NCBI GenBank assembly: GCA_001816475.1
Contig: MHCC01000022.1
Span: 1-50,468, forward strand
Source: Candidatus Blackburnbacteria bacterium RIFCSPLOWO2_01_FULL_40_20
GTDB taxonomy: Bacteria > Patescibacteriota > Microgenomatia > UBA8517 > UBA10165
Direction of reading: 5' to 3'
Length of the DNA stretch: 50,468 nucleotides
The position numbers were made by a program, and so were the translations under genes. Numbering within the stretch: position 1 is the stretch's first letter; every line of letters begins with the position of its first letter. Positions 8,373 to 17,440 of this stretch are shown here, in pieces. A model generated the notes under the pieces. That model was not told the origin of the DNA and ran no database searches. It saw nothing but the letters and a program-made list of their open reading frames with translations.

Positions 8373-9272
8373 ATGGGAAAAATTTCTGTTGTTATAAATA
8401 CTAGAAATGAAGAGGAAAATTTACCTCGAGCGATAGCTTCTATAAAGAATTTTGCAGGGGAAATTGTTGTTGTTGATATGGAGTCAACCGACAGGACTGT
8501 TGAAATTGCAAAAAAGGCAGGGGCAAAAGTTTATTCTCACAAGCCGACAGGAATTGTTGAACCAGCTCGTAACTTTGCAATTAAGAAAGCTAAAGGCGAT
8601 TGGATTTTGATTTTGGATGCGGATGAGGAAATAACAAAAGAATTAGCAGACAAACTAAAGGAGATTGTATCTGACGAGAATTCTGCAGATTACTACAGAA
8701 TTCCTAGAAAAAATATAATTTTTGGTAAATGGATTAAACATGCGAGATGGTGGCCTGACTACAATACTAGATTTTTTAAGAAAGGGAAAGTTGTTTGGAG
8801 CGAGATAATTCATTCAGTTCCAGAAACTCACGGCAAGGGACTTGATTTACAAGACAGTGAGGATATTGCTCTTCTTCACAACAACTATAAATCCATAGAC
8901 CAATACATTAGTCGAATGAATGTTTATACATCTGAACAGGCGAAATTGGTTAACAAGGATTACACATTCTTGTGGTCTGATTTAATTAAAAAGCCGGTGG
9001 GAGAGTTTTTAAGTAGATATTTTGCCGGCCAAGGTTACAAAGATGGCGTTCATGGTTTGGTACTTTGCATGTTACAAGCGTTTTCTGAGTTTGTTTTGTA
9101 CTTAAAAGTTTGGCAAGCGCAAAAATTTGAAGAGCAATCTGTTAAGCTACCAGACTTGGTATCTGCAGTGAAGGATGTAGGGTCAGAGTTACACTATTGG
9201 CAGGCTGATGCATTAGTTCGCGAAAGCGGTGGGATACTTCAAAGAGTAAAAAGAAAGTTCAAACTTGCATGA
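8373..9272 (+). CDS. GT2 glycosyltransferase (WaaE/KdtX-like)
   Basis: A 299-residue soluble GT-A enzyme. It opens with ISVVINTRNEEENL (4-17), the beta-strand and loop that bind the nucleotide, then DMESTDRT (35-42) and the metal-binding DADEE (82-86). The downstream ARWWPDYNTRFF segment and a late HNNYKS match the WaaE/KdtX-like branch, which adds a sugar to lipopolysaccharide cores in Proteobacteria. Here it more likely acts on a lipid-linked glycan at the cytoplasmic face. Relatives are at 10174 and 35382. The last 4 nt overlap the next start (ATGA), which implies translational coupling. Confidence 0.87.
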   Translation: MGKISVVINTRNEEENLPRAIASIKNFAGEIVVVDMESTDRTVEIAKKAGAKVYSHKPTGIVEPARNFAIKKAKGDWILILDADEEITKELADKLKEIVSDENSADYYRIPRKNIIFGKWIKHARWWPDYNTRFFKKGKVVWSEIIHSVPETHGKGLDLQDSEDIALLHNNYKSIDQYISRMNVYTSEQAKLVNKDYTFLWSDLIKKPVGEFLSRYFAGQGYKDGVHGLVLCMLQAFSEFVLYLKVWQAQKFEEQSVKLPDLVSAVKDVGSELHYWQADALVRESGGILQRVKRKFKLA

Positions 9273-10177
9273 CAAAGGTCTTCGTTATAATTCTCAATTG
9301 GAACGGTAAGAAAGACACTCATGAGTGCTTAAAAAGTGTTCAAAAATTAACAAATGTCGGTTTCCAGTTATCAGTTGTGGTTGTTGATAACGGTTCGAAG
9401 GATGGTTCGGTTCGTTCAATTAAAAAACAGTTTAAAGATATTGCTGTTTTAGAAAACAAAGAGAACTTGGGGTATGTGGGGGGGAGTAATGTTGGAGTCA
9501 AGCATGCCTTGGAAAACGGCGCAGATTTTGTAATGGTTTTGAATAACGATACGACTATTAAAGAAGATTTGATAATAAAGTTTTTAGAAGCTGCCGACAC
9601 CTACAAAGATGTAGGAATATTTTCTCCCAAAATTTATTTTGCAAAGGGCTTCGAGTTTCACAAAGAGCGATATTCTGAAAAAGAAACAGGGCGTGTTTTG
9701 TGGTACGCGGGCGGGGTAGTTGACTGGAAAAATATTTTTGCAAGTAATTATGGAGTTGATGATACTGATATTGGCCAGTATAGCAGCGAGCGAAAAATAG
9801 ATTTTGCAACAGGAGCGTGTATTTTCGCTCGGCGCGAAGTTTTCGAAAAGGTGGGTTTATTTAACGAGAAGTATTATTTATATCTTGAAGATCTAGAATT
9901 TTCTCAAAGGGCGAAAAACGCTGGATGGAAAATATTGTTTGTTCCGGATGCAGTTATTTGGCACAAGGTTTCTCAGAGTTCAGGAATTGGGGGGAGTTTG
10001 AATGACTACTTTATCACAAGGAATAGGCTTCTGTTTGGCTTAAAATACGCGGGCATTAGGGCAAAAATAGCATTGATTCGAGAAAGCATTAAACTTTTAT
10101 TTGTTGGTCGTGAATGGCAAAGGCGGGGTGCAAAAGATTTTTATTTAGCAAGATTTGGGAAGGGGAGCTGGCAGTGA
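9269..10177 (+). CDS. GT2 glycosyltransferase (rhamnosyltransferase-like)
   Basis: A 302-residue GT-A enzyme with NWNG (10-13), DNGSKDGS (40-47), ENLGYVGGSNVG (65-76) and NND (92-94) as the DxD equivalent. Later it has GACIFARREVFEKVG and YLEDLEFSQRAKNAGW, the ED motif that holds the catalytic base in dTDP-rhamnosyl/galactofuranosyl-type GT2 enzymes. It should transfer a nucleotide-activated sugar to a growing glycan in the cytoplasm; the sugar is not readable. It is translationally coupled to both neighbours by 4-nt overlaps. Confidence 0.87.
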   Translation: MTKVFVIILNWNGKKDTHECLKSVQKLTNVGFQLSVVVVDNGSKDGSVRSIKKQFKDIAVLENKENLGYVGGSNVGVKHALENGADFVMVLNNDTTIKEDLIIKFLEAADTYKDVGIFSPKIYFAKGFEFHKERYSEKETGRVLWYAGGVVDWKNIFASNYGVDDTDIGQYSSERKIDFATGACIFARREVFEKVGLFNEKYYLYLEDLEFSQRAKNAGWKILFVPDAVIWHKVSQSSGIGGSLNDYFITRNRLLFGLKYAGIRAKIALIRESIKLLFVGREWQRRGAKDFYLARFGKGSWQ

Positions 10178-10959
10178 AAATTTCAGGAATAATTATTTCG
10201 CGGAACAACGAAGATAAAATTGAACGGGCGCTGAAGTCTCTAAATGGCGTTGTCGATGAAATTGTGTTAATAGATAACGGCTCGACGGATAATACAATAA
10301 AAATTGCCAAAAAATATAAAGCACGTGTCTTTGAAGATGGTGGTAAAAGCTATTCCCAGTGGAGAAACAGAGGTTTAAAAGAAGCAAAAGGAGAATGGGT
10401 GCTTTATTTAGATTCGGACGAGGAAGTAACACCAGGATTGAAGAAAGAAATGCAATCCATAATAGATAAAGATACAGATACAGATACAGAGAATTATGTT
10501 GCTTATGCAATTCCCAGAAAAAATATTATTTTAGGTAGAGAAATGATACATGGTGGGTGGTGGCCGGATTACGTAAAGAGACTGTTTAGGAAAGATGCAC
10601 TAATAAAGTGGGAAGGAGACCTACACGAAGAACCTGTATTTAATGGACAAATTGGACATCTTAAAAATCCAATTATTCACTACAAGCACAACAACTTATC
10701 TGAGATGGTCGAAAAAACTAATAAATGGTCAGAAATTGAGGCAAAGCTGTTACTTGAATCGGGACACCCATTAATGAGTTGGTGGAGATTTATAAGAATT
10801 ATGTTGACAGAGGCTTGGTTTCGAATTGTAGTTAATAGGGCTTTTCTAGATGGTACAGAAGGAATTATTTACGCCATATATCAAGTGTGGAGTAAGTTTA
10901 TATCGTATGGGAAGCTATGGGAAATGCAAAAGACACGGATTAACACTGATAGTGGCTGA
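10174..10959 (+). CDS. GT2 glycosyltransferase (WaaE/KdtX-like)
   Basis: A 261-residue GT-A enzyme. The frame is open further upstream, but the GTG at 10174 is the better start: it overlaps the previous stop as GTGA, it follows a good ribosome site (AGGGGAG, 10161-10167), and the protein then begins directly with the core strand KISGIIISRNNEDK (2-15). Catalytic motifs are DNGSTDNT (34-41) and DSDEE (80-84), with GGWWPDYVKRLF as in the 8373 protein. An in-frame GATACA triplet repeat at 10471-10488 encodes Asp-Thr three times in a surface loop, suggesting slippage without loss of frame. The two WaaE-like genes flank the rhamnosyltransferase-like gene. Confidence 0.87.
   Translation: MKISGIIISRNNEDKIERALKSLNGVVDEIVLIDNGSTDNTIKIAKKYKARVFEDGGKSYSQWRNRGLKEAKGEWVLYLDSDEEVTPGLKKEMQSIIDKDTDTDTENYVAYAIPRKNIILGREMIHGGWWPDYVKRLFRKDALIKWEGDLHEEPVFNGQIGHLKNPIIHYKHNNLSEMVEKTNKWSEIEAKLLLESGHPLMSWWRFIRIMLTEAWFRIVVNRAFLDGTEGIIYAIYQVWSKFISYGKLWEMQKTRINTDSG
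10471..10488 (+). repeat. GATACA x3 in-frame microsatellite
   Basis: Three perfect 6-nt units inside the 10174 GT2 gene encode (Asp-Thr)x3. The unit is a multiple of three, so copy changes would only lengthen the loop. Confidence 0.9.
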
Positions 10960-11009
10960 TTAAACTGATATAAGCGGAGCTTGTAATATGTTTCGTGAAC
11001 TACACAATT

Positions 11010-12038
11010 ATGAAGGCAGCAATTTTTGATCCATATTTAGATACCTTAGGAGGTGGCGAGCGATATGTTCTAACCTTTGCCCGTGTGTTGAAAACACATG
11101 GGTGGGATGTTGATGTACAGTGGCACGATCCTTCGATACTTCAAAAAATAGATGAAAGATTGAATATTGGTCTTGATGGCATAAAAGTTGTCGAAAATGT
11201 GCACACAGGAACTGGTTATGATTTAATTTTTTGGCTATCTGATGGAAGTATCCCAGCACTTTGGTCAAAGAAAAATATTCTTCACTTTCAAACTCCATTT
11301 CTGAGAGTTGGTGGTGGGTCGTTGTTAAATAGATTAAAGTTGAAAAAGATTAGTAAAGTAGTATGCAACTCAAGATTTACAAAAGAGAATATTGATAAGG
11401 AGTTCGGGACGTCCAGCGAGATTTTGTATCCACCCGTTGATGTTCCAAAAATAAAGCCGCTCGAAAAAGAAAATATAATTCTGTATGTTGGTAGATTTTC
11501 TAAACTTCAGCAAGAGAAAAGACAAGACGTATTGATAGATGCATTTAAACAACTTTGTGATGGTGGTCTAGAGGGTTGGAAGTTAGTTATGATTGGTGGA
11601 AGCAATATCGGTGGGGAAGAGTTCATGCGAATGTTACGAGAGAAGGCTCGGGGGTATTTGATTGAAATACTCGAAAACCAGCCTTTTGCAAAAGTTACCG
11701 AGCTTTATGGAAAAGCAAAAATATTTTGGTCTGCTGCTGGGTTTGGAGTAGATGAAAATATCCAGCCCCAAAAAGTGGAACATTTTGGAATAAGTACAGT
11801 TGAGGCAATGGCTGCTGGATGTGTTCCGATTGTGGTAAATAAAGGTGGATACAAAGAAGTAGTTGAAAATGGAGTAGATGGATTTTTATGGAACGACGTT
11901 GGCGAATTAAAAAGCATTACCCTTCATTTGATTAAAGAAGAAAGGAGGAGAGAAGAGATTGCAAAAAACGCAGAAAGAAAATCAAAAGAGTTCTCCCAAG
12001 AAAGATTCGAGCAAGAAGTTCTCCAGCATGTTGTTTAA
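11010..12038 (+). CDS. GT4 glycosyltransferase
   Basis: A GT-B enzyme of 342 residues from the ATG at 11010; a GTG at 10995 would add five residues. The acceptor-side glycine loop GGGERY is at 14-19. The donor domain shows YVGRFSKLQQEKRQD (159-173) and the nucleotide-sugar EX7E motif, E257-HFGISTV-E265, followed by AMAAGCVPIV. The phrase FDPYLDTLGGGERYV is typical of ALG11-like or mannosyl GT4 enzymes that extend lipid-linked oligosaccharides. A 50-nt gap precedes it, with a TAATAT hexamer at 10984-10989 that could be a weak internal -10. It overlaps the next gene by 11 nt. Confidence 0.86.
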   Translation: MKAAIFDPYLDTLGGGERYVLTFARVLKTHGWDVDVQWHDPSILQKIDERLNIGLDGIKVVENVHTGTGYDLIFWLSDGSIPALWSKKNILHFQTPFLRVGGGSLLNRLKLKKISKVVCNSRFTKENIDKEFGTSSEILYPPVDVPKIKPLEKENIILYVGRFSKLQQEKRQDVLIDAFKQLCDGGLEGWKLVMIGGSNIGGEEFMRMLREKARGYLIEILENQPFAKVTELYGKAKIFWSAAGFGVDENIQPQKVEHFGISTVEAMAAGCVPIVVNKGGYKEVVENGVDGFLWNDVGELKSITLHLIKEERRREEIAKNAERKSKEFSQERFEQEVLQHVV

Positions 12039-14412
12039 GATACTACCCATTTTTGTTTTATTTTCTGCAATCGCAATCTTTTTCTATCCGGTTTGGTTAA
12101 AAAATTTAGTTCCGCTCCCGACTGACTTTATTGCTGGTGTTTATTATCCCTGGCTTGACTACAAATGGGGATATCCATCTGGAGTCCCTGTCAAAAATCC
12201 GATTACCACAGATGTTGTTTCATTGATCTACCCTGAACAAATGTTGGGAGTTGATCTGATGAAAAAAGGTGAGTGGCCACTTTGGAATCCTTATATTCTC
12301 GCAGGAACGCCTCTTTTAGCTAATTTACAGGCAGCTCCATTCTCGCCAACCATTTTTGTCTATTTTATATTTGAAAAACTTACTGCCTGGAGTTTACAAA
12401 TTATTTTACAGCATATTCTTGCTGGCTTTTTTGTTTACATTTTATTACGTTGGTGGATGGTTTCTAGAGTTGGAGCGTTATTGGCAGGTTTAGCATTTTC
12501 TTTTTCAGGCTTTAACCTTATTTTTTCGCAGTGGAATGGTCATACGTTGGCCTCAGCATTTATTCCACTAATCTTGTTTTTTGAAGATAGGTGGATTAAG
12601 AATAAAGGTAGCGTTAACGGCGTAGGGCTTTCTATCGCGCTTGCTTTTCAATTGCTTGCAGGGTATCCACAAACTACTCTGTATACTACATATGCTGTAG
12701 TTTTATTATGGCTAGTTAGGCTAAAAGTTAACAAGGAATTTTTTGTTAAAACAGTTCTTTTGTCCGTTTTTTTTGCGCTTGGTTTAGGGCTTGCCGCATT
12801 ACAATTGCTACCAGCAGCCGAACTTTGGCCTTTGTCCCAGCGAGGGTACGAACCATTGTCTTTCGACGGGGCATTTTTACCTTGGAGGAAAGTTGTTACT
12901 TTTATTGCTCCTGATTATTTTGGTAATCATGCAACGGGCAATTACTGGGGTTTTCAGGATTATACTTCCAATACAGGTTTTATAGGAGTTGTGGTTGCAA
13001 CATTAGCGTTTCTTTCGCTAAAACTTGTAAAAATCAAAAAAGAGATTTTGTTTTTGTTTATTGTCGCGCTTTTTTCATTAACAATCTCTTTTCCTACGCC
13101 TGTTTCCATTTTTATGTGGAAGTACAATGTTTTAGGGATGGAAGCAGCATCTGCACACAGGGCTTTGATTTTATTTAATTTTGCAGCTGCCATGCTTGCT
13201 GGTTTTGGGCTAGATTATTTTCTAAGAGAGAAAAAAATTTCAGCCAAGTTTTCCTTGTTTTTTCCTTATTTGATTATTGGAGGATTCGGGATAGCGGCAA
13301 TTTATAATTATTTTACAACGCAAGGAACTTCGGAGTTTTATGAGAAGTGGATCCCAAAATACATAGTCGCAATGCGTAACTTAGTAATACCCTTTGGTGC
13401 ACTTTTAGTTGTTACAGTCGTTTTATTTTTGGGAAAAAGAACTCCTCATTTAAAAAGATTGTTGGCAATAGTTTTGATTTCAACAATGGCGTTCGAACTT
13501 TTTTGGTTCGGTTGGAAGTTCACACCCTTTTCACCGCGGGACCTGGCATTTCCTTCAACTCCAATCTTTGAATTTCTTGCAAATCAACAAGAGCCGATGC
13601 GCACGACAGGTGATAAGGTCATACCTGTTAACCTAAGAACTCCGTATAAGTTATCCTCACTTGAGGGTTACGAAACAATCCACCCTTTAAGAGTTTCTCA
13701 ATTTCTTGCGACAATAAACAGTGGAGGAGTGGGTGCTCAAATTTTTGGAAGATACGGTAACGTTGATAACGAAATCTCTCATCTTCTCGACTTGGCAAAC
13801 ACGAAATATTATTTAACACATAAGCTAAATACTAATAATAAACCCAACGCGGACGGTGAAGTTTCTTCAAGATTTACCAACGATCGATTTAAGCTTGTTT
13901 TCGAGGACAAATCAGTTGCGGTTATGGAGAGTAAAACTGTTTTGCCGCGTGCATTTGTTGTATATGATTGGGAGGTTAAAAAAGATGGAAACGAAATATT
14001 GTCAGAGCTTCTTAATCCCAGTTTTCCTTTTTCAGGCAAAGTGCTGCTAGAAGAAGTTCCAACAGATTTAACAAGTACTACACCCGATGTAGAAGCAAGC
14101 GTCAACTATTTAACGCATTCTGAACAAAATAGCAGAATTAAAGTTAATACTCAAAAAGACGGTTTACTTTTTATTTCTGATGCGTGGTTTCCTGGATGGA
14201 AGGCGTTTATTGATGGTGTTGAAACAAAAATATACCGTGCTAATTTCATGTTCCAAGCCATTAAAGTTCCAAAAGGTGAGACTATTGTAGAACTTTCATA
14301 TCGGCCGGAATCGTTTTTTAATGGACTAAAAATTAGTTTAATTTCACTTGTTGTGTTGTTTTTAGTCACATTTTTTTGCAAAAGATTATATGTTATGCAA
14401 CGACAAAAATAA
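12028..14412 (+). CDS. YfhO-family membrane protein, copy 1
   Basis: A 794-residue protein from ATG 12028; a TTG at 11959 would add a Lys/Ser-rich extension overlapping the previous gene by 80 nt and is less likely. The order is an N-terminal helix (5-22), an outer loop with PTDFIAGVYYPWLDYKWG (31-48), TTDVVSLIYP (60-69) and PLWNPYILAGTPLLAN (84-99), about ten hydrophobic segments, a large outer domain and a last helix. The C-terminal signature FPGWKAFIDG (721-730), then YRANFMFQA, is diagnostic of YfhO-like proteins. Bacillus YfhO is needed for glycosylating lipoteichoic acid, so a lipid-linked-sugar transfer role is likely. The next gene is a full-length paralogue. Confidence 0.86.
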   Translation: MLFKILPIFVLFSAIAIFFYPVWLKNLVPLPTDFIAGVYYPWLDYKWGYPSGVPVKNPITTDVVSLIYPEQMLGVDLMKKGEWPLWNPYILAGTPLLANLQAAPFSPTIFVYFIFEKLTAWSLQIILQHILAGFFVYILLRWWMVSRVGALLAGLAFSFSGFNLIFSQWNGHTLASAFIPLILFFEDRWIKNKGSVNGVGLSIALAFQLLAGYPQTTLYTTYAVVLLWLVRLKVNKEFFVKTVLLSVFFALGLGLAALQLLPAAELWPLSQRGYEPLSFDGAFLPWRKVVTFIAPDYFGNHATGNYWGFQDYTSNTGFIGVVVATLAFLSLKLVKIKKEILFLFIVALFSLTISFPTPVSIFMWKYNVLGMEAASAHRALILFNFAAAMLAGFGLDYFLREKKISAKFSLFFPYLIIGGFGIAAIYNYFTTQGTSEFYEKWIPKYIVAMRNLVIPFGALLVVTVVLFLGKRTPHLKRLLAIVLISTMAFELFWFGWKFTPFSPRDLAFPSTPIFEFLANQQEPMRTTGDKVIPVNLRTPYKLSSLEGYETIHPLRVSQFLATINSGGVGAQIFGRYGNVDNEISHLLDLANTKYYLTHKLNTNNKPNADGEVSSRFTNDRFKLVFEDKSVAVMESKTVLPRAFVVYDWEVKKDGNEILSELLNPSFPFSGKVLLEEVPTDLTSTTPDVEASVNYLTHSEQNSRIKVNTQKDGLLFISDAWFPGWKAFIDGVETKIYRANFMFQAIKVPKGETIVELSYRPESFFNGLKISLISLVVLFLVTFFCKRLYVMQRQK

Positions 14413-16804
14413 GTTTACAAAAACTGCAGTCTTCTTGGCTCCATTTATAATAATGGCCATTATCGTTTTGATCTTTTTCCATAGAGTATTTCTGGATGGT
14501 GAAGTACCTTTTCCTGGCGGGTTCGTTACAGGAATTTATCACCCATGGATTGATTATAAATGGCAAGGATTTCCACTTGGTGTCCCGGTAAAGCACTTAG
14601 CAATGAATGATGTTGCATCATATATTTTCCCGGTGCATATGTTTGCCGTCAAAATATTAAAAGAGGGTTCGGTGCCCCTGTGGAACTCACTAATATTTGC
14701 AGGTACACCACTTTTTGCAAATTTCCAGTCCGCACCATTTTCACCAACAAACATTGTATATTTCCTTTTTGACGAGCTAACAGCGTGGAGTTTGCAAATT
14801 GTTTTGCAGCATGTGTTGGCCGCAGTTTTTACTTATCTTCTATTAAGGTCATGGAATGTTTGTAAAACTGCCTCGATTTTTGGCGGGATAGTCTTTGCGT
14901 TTTCTGGTTTTAATATGATTTGGTCACAATGGAACGGACACACTTTAACAGCTTCTTTTATACCCTTATTTTTGCTTTTTTTTGATAAATACCTAAAAGT
15001 TAGAAAAATGATTTTTGGGTTAGGAATAATTTTTACTTTGGCGGTCCAGTTTTTTTCCGGATATCCACAATTAATAATGTATTCATTTATCGCAGGATTA
15101 TTACTTTGGGTTTATAGGCTTAACGAAAGGGAAATAATCAAGAAGACTGTTTTTGTCTTAATTTTTGTAATATTGTCACTTGGAATATCAGCGCCGCAAA
15201 TTTTGCCGGGAGCAGAACTTTTATCAACCTCCCAAAGGGTTGCTCAGAAAAATAGTTTTGACTGGATTTTTCTTCCTTGGGAAAAAATTATTACTTTTAT
15301 TGCTGTAGATTATTTTGGTAATCCAGGAACAGATAACTATTGGAGTAAAAAAGATTTTTATTCAAATGAGGGATTTGTTGGAGTAGTTGCCTTTGTACTT
15401 TCTCTTCTCTCTTTAAATCTTCTATCAAAGAAAAAGGAAGTCAGATTTTCTCTCGCCTTAGCGATGGTGTCGTTAACATTGTCTTTTCCAACGTTAGTCT
15501 CTATTGTCTTTTGGAAAAGTGGAATGTTTGGAATGGGTGCGGTTGCAGCTCACCGAGCATTAGTTCTTTTTAATCTTTCAGTTTCATTGATGGCAGCTCA
15601 TGGGCTCGAAATGGTATTAAAACGCAAGATAAATACTAAAGACTTGTTGTTTACATTCCCCGTTTTTGCAATATTATTAGTTTTTTTTACCAATGCTATC
15701 TTTCTTAAAGGAGAGTATGTTGCAGGTGTGGATTCAGGGCAGGTTGCATTGAGAAATTTGGTAATTCCTGCGACGGGGTTTATGGGATGTCTAGTTGCAG
15801 TTTTATTATCAAGTAAATACAAATTGTTAAAGGTAGTTGCTGCACTAGGAATGCTTGTTTTTGCAGTGTTTGAACTATTCTTTTTTGGGTGGAAATACAC
15901 GCCTTTTTCACCAAAACACATTGTATTTCCCAAAACCGAGCTTTTTGAATTTTTTGAAAAACAACAAAAACCTTTTAGGCTTACTGGTAATAAAGTGATA
16001 CCTGTAAACATGAGAATGGCGTATGGTATTGAGTCTTTAGAAGGGTATGACGCAGTTTACCCGGTGCGTATGGCCAAATTTTTATCAGTATTAAATAGTA
16101 GCAGGTCTGATTCAACTCCAATGTTCCAATACGGATTAGTAGAAAATGACACATCTAACCTTCTTGACCTTATAAACACAAAATATTACTTAACGATAAA
16201 ACAGGGCAAAGATGGTAGTCCAAACGCTCAGGGTGTAATCCCTGAAAGGTTTATAAAGGATAGATTCACGAAAGTGTTCGAAGATAGGACTGTTGCGGTG
16301 CTTGAAAGTAAATCGGTTTTGCCAAGAGCTTTTTTTGTCTATGATTTTGAAAAGATTAGCTCCGACGACGAAATATTTAATAATTTGCTCGATCCAAATT
16401 TTTCTTATTCAACTAGGGTTATAGTTGAAGAGGAACTGCCCTATGCTTCAACTAAACGAGAGACTGCAAATTTCGTTAATTTTGAAATATATAAAGAACA
16501 AATTAATGTGATGAGTGTTTATACTGAAAAACCCGGAATTCTTTTTATTTCTGATCAGTGGTATCCTGGATGGAAAGCTTACGTTGACGGAGTAAATACA
16601 AAAATTTACAGAGCAAATTTTGCCTTTAGAGCGATTATAGTTCCAAAAGGTGAACACAAGGTCTCCTTTATTTATTTTCCTGATTCGTTTAAAATAGGCT
16701 TAGTTATATCAGCTGCTTCCCTTCTTTTGGTGGTGGCACTGTTTTTGTTCGATTTCATAAATGCAAAAAAACACGGTCTACGACTACAAAAACCACGCAG
16801 CTGA
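14390..16804 (+). CDS. YfhO-family membrane protein, copy 2 (tandem paralogue)
   Basis: An 804-residue protein colinear with the gene before it: FPGGFVTGIYHPWIDYKW, then MNDVASYIFP, then PLWNSLIFAGTPLFANFQSA, then SQWNGHTL, a large outer domain, and YPGWKAYVDG (725-734) followed by YRANFAFRA. The pair arose by tandem duplication and has diverged across its length without truncation, which suggests two selected functions, for example different sugars or acceptors. The Asp in MNDVASY (T/N-D) is kept in both. It starts 23 nt inside copy 1 and overlaps the methyltransferase gene by 44 nt. Confidence 0.86.
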   Translation: MLCNDKNKFTKTAVFLAPFIIMAIIVLIFFHRVFLDGEVPFPGGFVTGIYHPWIDYKWQGFPLGVPVKHLAMNDVASYIFPVHMFAVKILKEGSVPLWNSLIFAGTPLFANFQSAPFSPTNIVYFLFDELTAWSLQIVLQHVLAAVFTYLLLRSWNVCKTASIFGGIVFAFSGFNMIWSQWNGHTLTASFIPLFLLFFDKYLKVRKMIFGLGIIFTLAVQFFSGYPQLIMYSFIAGLLLWVYRLNEREIIKKTVFVLIFVILSLGISAPQILPGAELLSTSQRVAQKNSFDWIFLPWEKIITFIAVDYFGNPGTDNYWSKKDFYSNEGFVGVVAFVLSLLSLNLLSKKKEVRFSLALAMVSLTLSFPTLVSIVFWKSGMFGMGAVAAHRALVLFNLSVSLMAAHGLEMVLKRKINTKDLLFTFPVFAILLVFFTNAIFLKGEYVAGVDSGQVALRNLVIPATGFMGCLVAVLLSSKYKLLKVVAALGMLVFAVFELFFFGWKYTPFSPKHIVFPKTELFEFFEKQQKPFRLTGNKVIPVNMRMAYGIESLEGYDAVYPVRMAKFLSVLNSSRSDSTPMFQYGLVENDTSNLLDLINTKYYLTIKQGKDGSPNAQGVIPERFIKDRFTKVFEDRTVAVLESKSVLPRAFFVYDFEKISSDDEIFNNLLDPNFSYSTRVIVEEELPYASTKRETANFVNFEIYKEQINVMSVYTEKPGILFISDQWYPGWKAYVDGVNTKIYRANFAFRAIIVPKGEHKVSFIYFPDSFKIGLVISAASLLLVVALFLFDFINAKKHGLRLQKPRS

Positions 16805-17429
16805 TCTCCACTCAAACGTGCCCCCCGATTGGTATGTACGTTCCATGAAAGAGAATTTGCTTCAACGATATTGGCACAATCGAAGATTTCAGGAGGTTAA
16901 AAAACTAGTTGAGCCAACAGGTGGATATATACTAGACATTGGTTCAGCGGACGGAACATTTACCAAAGTGATTTTGGATCGAAGTGGGGCGTCTAAAGTT
17001 GTGGGAATAGATGTTTTAGAGAAATCTGTTTTATTTGCAAAGAAAAGGTTCGCTCGGAGCAAAAAAATGTCATTTAAAACAGGGGATGCACACGCTCTTC
17101 CTTTTACGAATAATGAATTTGATGGTGTGTTTTGTCTTGAAACAATGGAGCACGTCGAAGACCCAGACAAGGTAATAAAAGAAGCGAGTAGAGTGTTAAA
17201 GAAAAACGGATATATGATTGTTCTTGTTCCTTCTGAAAACTGGTTGTTTAGGTTTATTGTTTGGCCTCTATGGACTTTATGGCGAGGTAAAATATGGAAA
17301 GATACACATTTACACCAATTTAAAGCAGATCAGTTGATCAGTTACTTAGAAAAAGGAGGTTTTAAGGTTTGTCAAAATCAAAAATTTTTGCTAGGAATGT
17401 TGCAGGCTATTAAAGTGGAAAAGCAATAG
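16761..17429 (+). CDS. Class I SAM-dependent methyltransferase
   Basis: A 222-residue methyltransferase with motif I ILDIGSADGTF (57-67), the acidic ribose-binding GID (82-84), GDA (108-110) and ETMEHVEDP (127-135), which is the Methyltransf_11 layout. A hydrophobic stretch FRFIVWPLWTLW follows. Sitting between YfhO-like and GT2 genes, it most likely methylates a sugar or caps a glycan, but small-molecule or lipid substrates are possible. A second methyltransferase is at 43689-44444 and is not a close copy. The N-terminal 15 codons lie inside the YfhO gene in another frame. Confidence 0.84.
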   Translation: MQKNTVYDYKNHAADLHSNVPPDWYVRSMKENLLQRYWHNRRFQEVKKLVEPTGGYILDIGSADGTFTKVILDRSGASKVVGIDVLEKSVLFAKKRFARSKKMSFKTGDAHALPFTNNEFDGVFCLETMEHVEDPDKVIKEASRVLKKNGYMIVLVPSENWLFRFIVWPLWTLWRGKIWKDTHLHQFKADQLISYLEKGGFKVCQNQKFLLGMLQAIKVEKQ

Positions 17430-17440
17430 GTTGAAGTTTA

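Noticed and set aside
10471-10488. GATACA repeat as a phase-variation switch
   Set aside because: The unit is 6 nt, so slippage keeps the frame and only changes the Asp-Thr count.
15598-16011. Minus-strand open frame of 137 codons inside the second YfhO gene
   Set aside because: The sense frame aligns along its whole length with its tandem paralogue; the antisense frame has no motif and no promoter.
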